Source: Terebella lapidaria (taxonomy: Eukaryota; Annelida; Polychaeta; Terebellida; Terebellidae). Taken from it: a DNA stretch of 64,000 nucleotides. The notes under the pieces are model-generated. The model was not told where the DNA came from. It searched no databases and was given only the letters and a program-made list of their open reading frames with translations. The stretch's first letter is position 1; every line of letters starts with the position of its first letter. Below, piece by piece: positions 24,945 through 48,037 of the stretch. Both the position numbers and the translations under genes were made by a program. The DNA lies in NCBI GenBank assembly GCA_949152475.1, contig OX424567.1:19493402-19557401 (forward strand), read 5' to 3'.

Positions 24945-27394
24945 TTTAATCAGCGCCTCGTGGTGAGGCGGGGAACACAATCGATAAATCTGAATAATAT
25001 TGAACAAAATATGACCTGGAGTAATAAAAGCATAATATACATTTCATAAATCAGGGCAGCATTGCAATCCAATACATACAGTAATAGAGTATACAGTGTA
25101 TGTACATATGGCCAACAAACATAAAAACGGAATATCATACATGGATATTGTTACACACACTTTAATGGTTTGCATTTAGTTTATACTGCATATAATTGCA
25201 TGTACGAAAAGAGTAGGTCCTATTGAAATATGGCACAAATCACAATTTGAAAACCTAATATGATCATTAATGCAATTTGGTGTATCAACATCGCGTGCAT
25301 GAACAAGGTTGGGTGTTAATATTTTCACATTTTCATGTGCGAAAACAAGACACGCAGTTTAAATGCTCAAGATTTCAACCATAAGTTATTTCATGATAAT
25401 TAAATTCCCGGGGCTGAATTGTACATTATGCTTTCCAAGCACACTTTATGAAATGTTTGCGAAAGTTGAAACTTATCACATTCAAACTCTCATAAGAAAC
25501 GCACAATATATGATAATCTCCAAATTTATGCAAAAGTTCATAAATTACACATTCAATCTGGTGCGAGAAACACACACAATAGGGCTATATTTATCCTAGT
25601 GAAATGATCATGCAGATAAAATGAATTTCATGTAATTTGATTGCTCAGAATTGTGATATCAGCATGGATTTGTTAAATATTATAGGCATGAGAAAACTGT
25701 GCCAGGTGCTTGTCCTGGCTAATGAGATTAAATATGTGTTGAAACAAAATCGACGCAAATCTTATTGGAACTTTAATACAGGACATTGGACATGTAATAA
25801 GCTTAGTTACACTGTGTTTATCATAGGCATGATCATGCGATCAAATGTATTTTTCAGAGTGCAGTTGGATGTGTCGTTTCACTGGAATTTTTAATGTCCA
25901 CGTTTCAAACATCAATGGAATTTACCTCTCGCCTGAGGCATTCTCCGTAACTGAAGTTACCGCCAACCGAGGAACCCAGTGTTTATGGCAAGAGCGAAAT
26001 GTACGTTTTCGTAGTTGAAATCGATTTTGCACAAGGCAACGAAGCAAACAATATGGCGGAACCTGTGCGATGTGATATTTTGTGTGGGAAAAATCGATAA
26101 ACGCCTAAACGGTGACGGATTGTTGATTGAAAACTGTTCAACGGATGAATGTGAGTATCTAGGGGTATCATCACAATGTAGATCTAGACAAACTTGTCAA
26201 ACCACTATGCCACCGCCAAAAATGACAACAACAACAAAAATGTCGAAATTATGCAATTTCTCAAATTGGGCGCCAATCACTGAATGACCTGTTCTTTTGG
26301 GGAATCTTTTTCAATCTGTTTTCTGTTGATTCTAGAATTTATTTGCATTTTGCGGAATTGACAGAAAAGTCTTCTATTTTTGGTCTTCAGCAGAATTAGC
26401 AGAATCGCAAACATTTCCAGAGTTTGAGTTTCAGTTTGCGGTTTTGCTCGATGGGCCCGTTTCCATTCCCGAATGCCATATTATTGGGTTACATGTTCAA
26501 TTTAGTGGGCAATTTAATTCCCAGCTGATTTCATATCTAGCTAAGATCAGGAATGACAATTGGTTATGATAAAAATGTTTACTAATACTATGACAGTTGA
26601 CACACCATTTCTTAGATCTGTGATTATCATTTTGTACTCATCAGTATTATTGATTATCATGGAGAAACAGAATTGCCCACTGAATTGAACATGTGCTGCA
26701 TTATTGAGAATACCCAACAGCACCGATCGAACAGATCCTAGTGAATTAGTTCCCGTACTATTCAAATAATTCAGTGACGCCACCATTATTTTCCACATCA
26801 AAAACATGCTACTAGACAGAAACCTGTATCGTGAACAAACAGTAACCAGCTGATAATGACTGTGATGTAAAACAATGCACACTGATGCACATAGGGGCTG
26901 TCGAACAAGCTGTGTGGTGGTGATGTTCAAGGTGCAGCTTGAACAGACTTTACATTTCGAATGGCAATGTGGGTATTATTTTGTAGCCTTGCAGGCTTGC
27001 ACTGCAATTTTATACAGATTATCTGCTAACTTGAGTCATATTCCCAAATTTATTGATTCGATTCAATTGCCGGCTGATTTGTTGTCATCCAGCAGCCTTA
27101 GGCTGGCGTACTGCGCATGCGCCCCCACGTACACTTAATATGTCATATATGTGCACTTTATCAGGGATCACTCTGGCCTCAACAGAAAGTGTGCCCCAGG
27201 GGCGCACCACTGGTTCATAAAGTGTGCCTTTTCAAATTTTCATGTGCCCGAAAAGAATTCAACCAAGAAATCGCAACATTAACTTCTGACAGCGTAAAAT
27301 CCTCACACTCACACAGATAATGGAAATATCAAGTAATAGATAACATTTACTTCCTCAGTTCAGTTACTACAGGATGGGATCATAATTTTCTGAA
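24945..27394. other. Intergenic, no gene seen
   Basis: AT-rich sequence with short random frames only. No recognisable domain or RNA gene. Confidence 0.45.
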
Positions 27395-27588
27395 TACTGT
27401 AAAACGACTAATTTTGGCGGACGATTTATTTGGCGGATTTGGCGGTAGGGGAAAAACCGCCAAATTAAATCGTCCGCCAAATTAACTAGATATATATTAA
27501 GCAATATACGTGGTGTTGAAACCGCCAAATAACGTGGGGGTCAAAACCGCCAAATTTAATAGCCGCCAAAATTAGTCTTTTTACAGTA
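27395..27588. mobile_element. MITE with TACTGTAAAA ends and TTTGGCGG repeats
   Basis: The ends tactgtaaaacgactaattt and its inverted partner aattagtctttttacagta enclose repeated ttggcgg/ccgccaaa strings. It starts and ends with TA, as expected for Tc1/mariner-type insertion at TA. 194 bp, non-coding. Confidence 0.8.
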
Positions 27589-28108
27589 TTTGGCCTGAAT
27601 ACCACAGACTGATTAGGTGAACAGTAGATCTATTGCCCGGCAGCTACTGCCCACTCCGCGTCATCGCCATCGGGCCCATCTTTGGCTTCCATGTAGCTTT
27701 CACTGTGTAATCAGATATGCCTGAACTCTCCTTCACGCTGTATAATCGACTACCCCGGAAAAGATCGTTGAGTGCGAGAAAATCTGGAGTTGTACCCCGA
27801 GGTCGCATGGATCAGTAACAACATGGGGCAATTATAATTTGAATGTGTCAATGGTGCAAAGGCGCAGCCCAGAGTAATCCTTGCTTTATATTGAAATATA
27901 AAATCCGTTCGTGCCACACTTCGGACATCGCCAGCACACAGCTTGTCCGATAATTGACAGGGCGATAAAGGCCCGACCTCTGGCTATACATGTATATATA
28001 TTAGTTCAGTAGGGAACAACGTCAGCTATCCCGAACTTAGTCCTACCCTGAACTTTGGTCACAGCTAGGTCTCACAATAAGTCTGAGGTTGCAGATCAAG
28101 CTCCAGTA

Positions 28109-28313
28109 TACTGTAAACCCGTTAATGTTCCAAACCTTTAATTTCGCTGATTTCGCTCTTCGAACAAACCACAAACTTTAACGGATGCAAACATTAAAAA
28201 TTGCCTTGAAACTGACATTGAAGGAACAAAATGTAACTTTAAATGGTTAGCGAACAGTCGCTTTTAAAAAAATTTGAACATTAATGGGAGCGAACTTAAA
28301 TGGGTTTACAGTA
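28109..28313. mobile_element. Second MITE with TACTGTAAACCC ends
   Basis: Ends tactgtaaaccc and gggtttacagta are inverted repeats. Inside, gttaatgttc faces gaacattaat and ttcgctcttcg has an inverted partner. 205 bp, bounded by TA, non-coding. It shares the TACTGTA terminus with the element at 27,395 but differs inside. Confidence 0.75.
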
Positions 28314-31228
28314 ATTCCACGTACAGTATCTTGCCTTGGTGACTGTGTTAGTGAGTAGCAACAGTGATAATGATGAGTTTTCGAGTGCCGAAGAATGATA
28401 AAAGCAGATAAAAACAACAACCAATTGTGACTCTACAAGTTAACGTAGATGTCCCTATAGCTTATTCTTTAGGCCCACTGAACCTTGCCACGATTTCTCA
28501 GTCCTACCATGTGTATTACAGTATAGCGTCGCAAAATGTCTCTATCCTGCACGTGACGACTGAAATTTCATAGGCTCATGACATGTCCAGTTGGCCATGT
28601 ATTAAATGAGGAGACACTTCTCAAATCTTGTGAATAAGATTTCCCTTTTATTAACCAAATTTGCCTACATATACACAAATTTGTACATGGTTTTATTCTG
28701 CCTGTGGCCACTTCACGGAGCTTGCTAAGGGCAAAATAAAACCATGTATAGGGTAGTCTTTGATTTACTGTATAGTTAATCTTTGAGCACATTTTCCTTT
28801 CCTGAACATTTAGTGTTTACCAGTCGATGATACTATTAGAATTTATTCATCAAAAATGCATGAAATAATCATCGAAGTGTAAAATATTTGCTCAAAAATA
28901 TTGTCAGTGGCATATGGATACCAGTTGACATATAGTCATTAATCATGCCTAAATATTGTAGCATTTCCAATAATAATTTTATTTGGAAAAGTCGAGAAAA
29001 TATGAGAAATGATTCTTATACCGGTACATCAAAATTCTTCAATAACTTTTGAAATTCCGTGTAGGAAATTACAGTCACCGAAAATTAGGAATTTTGAAAT
29101 AAATCTAGATGCCAATGGACGGGTAGCACTGAAAATAAATCCGGAAGCCTGGGGTCTCGCACCTCGGGGTATGGATTCGCTCGCACTACATGTACAAAGA
29201 TCTACATATATGCATGTATGTATCTGCCACTAGTCCTTTATCTTCCGTTATAGCTGAATTATCACAGTTGTTACATGTACATGCATGTATATCATGGGCC
29301 ATTATAACATTTCTATTCAATTAATGGTAACTAGTTTTTCAGAACTAAAAGAATCAATAATACAGAAAAATACAATATGTGTAGCTGTACATGTATGTTC
29401 CGTATAAAATGTCACATACTCATAATACTGTAGATCATGAACAACGACAAAAATGTAGTTGGGACACTGTACTAAATAAACATAATACTAGTACACTACT
29501 GGATGATGATGTGATATACCTGTGATCTATTTGAACTGGTGAAATACATTAACTTCCAGTGAATACATCAAACTGTATACTGTGTGTAGGGAAACGATTC
29601 AAATTCAATTACTGGTACCGGTAATATATAATTCAGAGCTACACAGTTGGTTAATGCCTTTTCACTGTGATTCATGTTCTTGTCAAATGAATACAGCATA
29701 CAAATAGATGGTACAATAGTGTAGATCCACTACAATATATGCATGCTTCAACAACTTTTTTTCGACAGCTACATGTTATGCATTGACTAAAATGTTTTCA
29801 GCTTAAATTAAATTATAACTGCTCAGTACCCACATCCAAGGTGACTTAGTGCTTTCACTGATGAAACCCAACACAAAACCGTAATTTAAAAAATTTCTAA
29901 TACACATATCTAAGCCAGACAGGGAACCCCTTCCCAATAAAAGATCATACATTTCTTCGGTGACTGGCCAAATCAACACGCATAACTCCAATTACTCTGT
30001 TGACAGTAGCGAGTTTTCGAAGGGAGGGCCCTGTTGTATCACTTAGTAACAGACAGGAGGGGGTATTACTCAGTGGGCTCCAATGCATATTACAAGTCCG
30101 GACATACGCATGCATTATAAGTTGGGCTTGATTAGTATTGATTTTTTTCGGCAGTTATATTTTGAGTTCAGCGTTAGTTCACATAAGGCACTTTTTGATG
30201 TATTTGGCTTTGGCCATTTTATTGCCCAACTCTGAGCCTGATATTCCTAATGCAAATAGAAGAAATGTCAACACCTTTTATCAATAGTCGCATAGAATAT
30301 GAAAAGCTATTCTTCGCAAGTTTTCACCGTTGGTAATTTGCTTTAGTGAGCATCGTGAAAGCTAACTTTGATGTGTTTGTTTGTAATTGGACATCGTTCA
30401 AATAAACACCTAACATTGCTCAGTTGGTCAATGGCTAATAAGTTTTACCATATATTTGGCCCTGGTTGATTTTGGACGATCAACTGCGTGGTTCAATTGA
30501 CAAATCAAAAGTTAACGACGAGAAGGCCTTTGTTGTAAAAGCATGTAGTAACTTAGTCATTAATCGATCTCTAGATACACATTTATACACGTCTACATGT
30601 AATTATCAAAACAAAAGGCAAAAAAACAATCTTCGAAAATATACAAAAATTTGTGAAATATACTTTTCACAAGTTGAATAAAAATCATTTATTCAGCATG
30701 TTCAATTCAGTGTGGAAATGCAAGTATTTTTTATAGCAAAAGTGTATTCTACGAACCTGTACATTCGTGTTTATTATGTATTTATGCAGATGAATTCAAT
30801 CAAACATACATGTACATGTATGTCTAAAAATACACTGTACATGTAAGGGTGTTTTCATGCCTACATGTACAGACCGAGACTCCGTAAATTTCCGTGGGGA
30901 ATGTAGCTAGTCTGTTGATGCCTCAACGGTGCACCAGTATTTGCAAGATGAATTATGCACGACTCTCCCTCAAAACAAGCTTGCTTGATTGACAATGAAC
31001 ATTTGCGTGTCTGTGCCATACATGTATATACGTTATATCATATAGTGTGCACACTTAAAATGCACATAAATGCACCTGGTATCTAATGCAACCTACCCTG
31101 GTAGTGTACTGTATAGTATCATGATTCTGTACTAATGCATTGCCATGGAAATCAATATCCGTATTACGAGTATTATATCGATATGAGGCCGAGCATTGAA
31201 TGAATCCCATCAACGTTCCCCTTTGTCT
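28314..31228. other. Intergenic upstream of the doublecortin-like kinase gene
   Basis: No coding frame can be supported. Several acatgtacatgta tracts occur (29,270-29,300; 30,800-30,850). The promoter of the kinase gene should lie here, because a TCTTTCAG acceptor at 31,222-31,229 implies an upstream leader exon. I could not identify it. Confidence 0.4.
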
Positions 31229-31359
31229 TTCAGGAGTTATGTCCCCACGCCAATTGCACCGGACTATTCACAATGCCTCAAGCACACCTGTGTCTTTGAT
31301 CTGACGGTGTCGGCCACTCTCAATTCAACACGTTCTGGAGTGAAAGCGAACCTTAACCG

Positions 31360-42498
<11,139 letters not shown>

Positions 42499-44660
42499 AA
42501 GTGATGATTGCACGTGACGCTTTATTTTTATTTTTTTATCATTCGTAGGTCATTTATACATGTAGGTAGAAAAATTAGTACACGTAGGTCATTCAATAAT
42601 ATCGTACAAATCACTGTTTATCATTTTTGTTGTATTGTGTGAAATATGATTATGATGAATGCGCCGAGTTCTGAAATCATGTTGCCGCTAAAATTTGCCA
42701 ATTTGGACCTCTGTAGTCTGCTGGTTAGAATCTCCATTGGTCATGTTAGGCCAAACAAAATAATAATCTTGTTTTCGGTTACATACCCTCTCAAAACCTT
42801 TCTGCTCAGAAGTTTATATGGGACTAAAAAAATTTAACCTACTATGACCTACTCCGTTTTGAAAATTAGTTGTACTGGAAACAAGAATAGTATTTTGAAG
42901 GGCCTTGTCTGATTGGACTTGTTGATAAATCATATGATATATGGCAGTGATATTTGTGCATGAAAAAAATGAAATCCAATGTTTTTTTTGTAAGTTTCAA
43001 TCCCTTTTCGTAAATGTTTCACGTAAATTTTGCAGGAATGTGTACCGTAAATTCCTGTTTCAGTGTCACCAGTAATGTAAACACTAATATTGTTATCAAA
43101 TGAATCACTATTGTCATATTCATGACATTGTTATATTTGAAGGGAATTCTCAATTGTGATGTATATATTCAAAAACACCAAATTTTAGGGTGCTTGAGTG
43201 CACAAAATGTGTGTACGAGATGAGGACAGATCATTTTCAATGTCAATTTAAGATGTACCGAAGTTGTATTAATCATGTTTATGGACTCCACCCAGTTGTA
43301 ATGAAAACTGTACCACATACACTCGCAAAAATACAGTTTATAACTATCTTTTGTGCTGACAATTTTGCACAGCTTGCATATCAAAAATGTATTCTTCTGT
43401 TGTACTTAACTTTCCCTCAGTTTGCATGCTGGGTAAGTAAACTGTGTTCCAAGAATACTTTCAATTTTTCGCACACTTCCATTTCGGACACTCTATTTCG
43501 ATTTCGACAATTCTGTATTGTTATATGCTTTGGCTTTTTCAATTCATCATTGAAAATCTTGGAAGTTACTTTCGTTGCAAGCAGAGTGCTCATCTCTGAA
43601 ATAATGTGTCTATTCATATTTGTACATTGTTTGTTTATTCTAAGGAAACATCGGTTTGAAATAATTTCAACATTTTGAACATATTCACGTTTTTGTGTAC
43701 CAGATTATGGGAATTTGATTCCATGTTATAAATCTGATAACATACTTACTTTGAACACTAGGGGATAAATTATCACTCAATGTATCTAACCATTTTCCTC
43801 AACAAAAAAAACGTGTTTGCCCTCCGTGGCAATTTTCAGTACTTGAGCATACACTGTGATTACACATTTTGATATCAATTCAAGCCTAGAAACATTCCTT
43901 TGAGCAGTGTACATGTAATACTTTTACATACATGTAATCTAATTTGTTTCATTAATTTGTGATTATCTCATTGATTCGAATGTTCAAGTGTTTGAGAAAT
44001 GATAATGAGTGATATATTTTTGTACAGCAGTGAAAATATGATATAATTGCTTTTTCTGATGTAAACGATGTATATAATTATGCAGAGTTGACATGACATG
44101 TGTATGAGCATTTATACCAGTATAATATATCAATAACTAATACTGCAGACTATTGATTTTGTTCCAGTGACAATTTATTGATTTATTTTCGTTGAGAAAC
44201 CAAAAATTTTATTGCTGTAAATAATTGCAAAATGTACCTATCTGGCTGTCTTTTCTTTTATTCAGTATATTGCTGTTGTGGACACCAATGTCTTACTTTG
44301 ACGTGGGCAATTTATCACTATTGCGTCCTATGACAACAACCGTAAAATGGTGCAAAACTGTTAGATGTACGTGAAGCATTGCTATCTATATACAACACCA
44401 ATCGATGTTGTGAAATTGTTGCTCATCTGTGATATTATTGTTTATTTTTGTTATGTATTTTTCTATATCTGTGATAGAGACTGTGTTAACTTGTATATAT
44501 AAATGTTTACGCATTGTTCGATGTGGTAACTTTGTACATAAAAAGTGAACACGCGGCTCAGTGTTAACTACACATATAGATGTAGTGTATCTAACACAGC
44601 TTGTCATGTTACAGGATGTAGCAAAACCTCAATAAAAAAAATGACAACAAAGTATGTGTC
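42499..44660 (+). other. Probable long 3' UTR of the doublecortin-like kinase gene
   Basis: AT-rich sequence without splice-supported coding frames follows the TAA stop. The first good AATAAA I see in a sensible context is at 44,631-44,636 (cctcaataaaaaa), which would give a 3' UTR of about 2.1 kb. Long 3' UTRs are common in neuronal genes. An earlier cleavage site cannot be ruled out. Confidence 0.45.
44631..44636 (+). other. Candidate polyadenylation signal AATAAA of the kinase gene
   Basis: AATAAA followed by an A-rich run. Position only, with no supporting data. Confidence 0.4.
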
Positions 44661-44822
44661 CATTTTAATGAAATTTGTATTGCTCGTTTTTCCAAATTTT
44701 CACTGCAAGAGTATTGCAGAATTTTAGGTGTAAATTGCATCAAAAAAAAAACTGCATATGGGACGCTATGATAATTGCATTATGACGCACTGGCAAGTGG
44801 TTGGTACATTGCACAAAACAAT

Positions 44823-44935
44823 AAGGCCTAAAAAAAAAAAAAAGGCCTGTTTCTCGTCCCCGCCTACCTGTGTTCAAAAGCAGCCTCCCGGATTTTTTTA
44901 TTTGCGATTCTCAAATGAAAAATAAAAAGTGTTCC
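44823..44935. repeat. Dispersed repeat copy A (uninterrupted)
   Basis: The sequence from aaggccta through tttctcgtccccgcc, cagcctcccgga and atttgcgattctcaaat is repeated at 61,096-61,167 plus 62,470-62,500. This copy is contiguous and shows the original structure of the split copy there. Confidence 0.8.
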
Positions 44936-45025
44936 CGCCCCTATTTTGATGATAGTGAATGATTGAGAAACCGAATCACAGCATGCAACTTAGGCATATA
45001 TTTAACTTGCGTCCTTGTGGTTACG

Positions 45026-46118
45026 TCAGAACTGGGGTAATTGTAATTTGTAACTGTAATTGAGTGTAATTAATTACAAATTTCAGTATAATTGAATGTA
45101 ATTTGTAATTGACTGAACATCAATTACAAGTAATTGTAATTAAATACATCTATATTTGTCTGTAATTTCAATTACTTTCCAATTACGTTTTCAATTACAT
45201 ATTTTTTTTTAAATGGTTGATATTTTTGTTGCATGGTTCCAGTTTTTGTTTCATGATCTTTATCATGTTTATGAAAATGTTAATTCGTCAATTGATTTCC
45301 CAATATGGCAGCATGTGATAAGTGATATCCTAAAACATGAACATGGTGCGGAATGAATGGTTTACTAATAATATCCTGATGTTTCAATGTTAGCATGAAA
45401 CAATAATGCATTTTCGTGGACAGGATGTGTATTGTGTAATAATTCTTGAAAGCAAACAAACCACATGTACAACGAAGAATGGACTTTTGTCAAGCAGTAA
45501 TTTGTGATCGTAACTGTCCACCCCATGGAACCTACATGTATCCATTGATCTCTGTTCTGACTAGCGACTTAATTACTGTCCAAACATTGATCCAGGGTGA
45601 ATAGAACAAACTTCTCACCACTGGCATGAATTAAGGTTTGAAACAATAGCTGCAGATCCGTATGATAACAATACGGAAATTTGAAACAATAAATACACCT
45701 GGTGAGTTATTATACATGTGGGTGGGAGCCAATAATAATAGAAACAACTGTTAACCAATTCCGATGAAGATTTATATATCATGTATATTGTTTGGGGTTG
45801 AGCCTTGCCTTGGTCTAAGATAATCTGCATATATCAGATTTCAGAAATCCTTTCCACACAATCAAGATGTCACAGAAAACTCGGATTTTTAGCCGTCAGG
45901 GAGACGAAAGTAAACTGGGTGCACTGTTAGCATAGTTGATTTGGAATCAACAAAAGTAATTCGTAATTGTATATATTCATTCCATTACAAAGTAATTGCA
46001 ATTGCAATTAATTACATTGTTATTTCAGTGTAATTGTAATTGCAATTGAGTTTCCCAAATCAATTGTAATTGTTATTGTAACTAATTACATTGCAATGTA
46101 ATTGACCCAGGTCTGGGT
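45026..46118. mobile_element. AT-rich inverted-repeat element with TAATTGTAATT arrays (about 1.1 kb)
   Basis: The left end (cagaactggggtaattgtaa) and right end (gcaatgtaattgacccagg then tctggg) are imperfect inverted copies. Next to each end lies an array of taattgtaatt-type strings (45,036-45,200 and 45,955-46,100). The middle is unrelated AT-rich DNA. Probably non-autonomous; no open frame. Confidence 0.6.
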
Positions 46119-46358
46119 TAAGTGTACGTAATAATACATATATACAATTGTGATCAAGAATTGATTTACTATATTCCTCATGTTATACTTCAAAGGACAA
46201 ATTATTGATAGAACGGTTCTCAACAATTACTCATCATTGAAATATAAATTCAACTGACGGTTTTGAATAATAATACTACTAGTACACAGAATCATCGTGT
46301 CTGTGCTGACTGCTAGGATGATAGCACACCAGTAGTGCCAAGGTGCCCAGCCAAGAGG
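46119..46358. other. Intergenic, nothing distinctive
   Basis: Short AT-rich spacer. Confidence 0.4.
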
Positions 46359-46456
46359 TTCAAGCCCAAATAAATCAAGCCTCTAGAATTGAAATCATTA
46401 AAGTCATGTGTTACACATGATTTCAATTCAAAAGGCTTGATTTATTTGGGCTTGAA
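46359..46456. repeat. Near-perfect hairpin (98 bp)
   Basis: ttcaagcccaaataaatcaa at the left faces ttgatttatttgggcttgaa at the right. The inner arms attgaaatcat/atgatttcaat also pair around a short loop. It could be a miniature transposon. Confidence 0.75.
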
Positions 46457-47118
46457 TGCGTCTGTGCGCAAGTGTTTTTTTTAATCAATCAAAAACTTAT
46501 TTCGGTGTGAACCAATTCTTTTATCAACAGGAAAATTAATATGATCATCTGATTGCATTTTTTTTTTTTTTTTACAATTCTCAACATCGGTGTGGTAAGT
46601 AATAAACTTATTAGTATTGATATCCAGCATAATTAATCTGATCTACGTTGTAATTATTTCTTTGACACATGTAGGCCTACTTGTCGGTTTGCATTATGAT
46701 TCCAACTGCGCAGGTAGTTCAGGCTCCGCTTAGTTTCCGTGTTTTATCCACCGCCGTGGGAACAAGGTCAAGGACGCAAACGTCAAGAACGAAAATCAAA
46801 CATGAACTTTGTCTTCGTCGCTGTCAAATACTGGTGTGTATTCAAATGTAGCGTGTGATTTATCGAGATTTGTTAACCGTCAATTTCTCCAAGGATTTAA
46901 ATTAATAAAAGAACCATCCATTGAACTCTCCCGTTGTCATGTTCATTTGTACTTGTACTAAATACGAGTACTGACCAGCTGACTATAGCCTACATTCATT
47001 CTTCATTCATTATGTAATTTGTATCGTAAACTGCAAGCAGGTGTTGCGTAATGGTGTATCTTTCAACATGTTCGAATCACTCGGTCAATCAAATTTGACA
47101 TACACTGTAGATCTAACT
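46457..47118. other. Intergenic sequence upstream of the acyl-CoA dehydrogenase gene
   Basis: No coding frame. A somewhat GC-richer stretch at 46,700-46,810 could hold a promoter, but I cannot show it. Confidence 0.35.
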
Positions 47119-47254
47119 TAGCCGACGTTGCTCCATTTTGAACGTTTGATATGGGGGGTTCCGTCGGCTAAGATGTCTCAGGAGATGGAATACGGCGCGA
47201 CATTTTGAACGGAACCTCCCATATCAAACGTTCAAAATGGAGCAACGTCGGCTA
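47119..47254. mobile_element. Palindromic MITE (136 bp)
   Basis: About 40-bp ends are nearly perfect inverted copies: tagccgacgttgctccattt at the left and aaatggagcaacgtcggcta at the right. A second inner pair (ccgtcggctaag, cattttgaacg) is present. Confidence 0.85.
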
Positions 47255-48019
47255 CCAAATGGCATGGTTGCCCTTGATCACAAATAATGCAGATAGAAGT
47301 TTTCGGAGCACATAATATATTATGTAAGCTACATAGACCTATTATCCAAATCATAATGTTCCCATAAAAAACATTATTATAGATAATTGACTGGATACAG
47401 TGTTTGAGGCCCGATGTCGTGTCTGGGTCGTAGCACACACAAGCTTGCGAGTGCATCCGCGGCACAGACAAGATCGAGGGCCTCAAACACCAGTCGATTA
47501 CCTTATCATTATATGCCACATCATATTTCACACACCCCTCAGGATAGTTCCTGGCAGTCAACTGTACGGTCCGATGTGGTGATCCCCCAGGAGAGATATG
47601 ATTACAAATGCTTATGATTACAACATTTTCTAGCCATTTTAGACCCTGAAAGCAAAGAATTTTATGGATATTTTCATGTTCTAAAAAACCAGAAATGTCA
47701 TTTCCCCCGCGCTCGAATAAGTAAACATCGAAAGACCGCCTTGTCTTGTCTTGTCTGTTACGTGTTGAAACTCTGTTCAAGTATATTACACCGCCCGTTG
47801 CTATGCGTGACGCAGGTCAGTATGGAGGTGGTCAATACCACAATTATTTGACCGATTGGACTCTGTGTAATTCATTATAGCATTTTCATAGGCATGTGAT
47901 AATAAAGCATACCATGATATCTGGTTATGGTCTGTATGCCTGATGTACGTGCAAAAATCATGAAAGGTGTTCATTTGAGCTCGTTGATAAGTCTAAAATC
48001 TGTGTATACTTTTTGCAGG
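47255..48019. other. Upstream region of the acyl-CoA dehydrogenase gene
   Basis: A minus-strand frame of 182 codons here is not recognisable as a protein and overlaps the MITE. A TTTTTGCAG acceptor at 48,011-48,019, before the start codon, implies a leader exon somewhere upstream. Confidence 0.35.
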
Positions 48020-48037
48020 TTGTGATACATCGTGAGC

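Noticed and set aside
43190-43678. Plus-strand open frame of 162 codons after the kinase stop
   Set aside because: Composition is that of AT-rich 3' UTR sequence with no domain. It most likely is untranslated sequence.
47232-47780. Minus-strand open frame of 182 codons upstream of the acyl-CoA dehydrogenase gene
   Set aside because: No recognisable protein content, no splice context, and it overlaps a palindromic MITE. Probably a chance frame.
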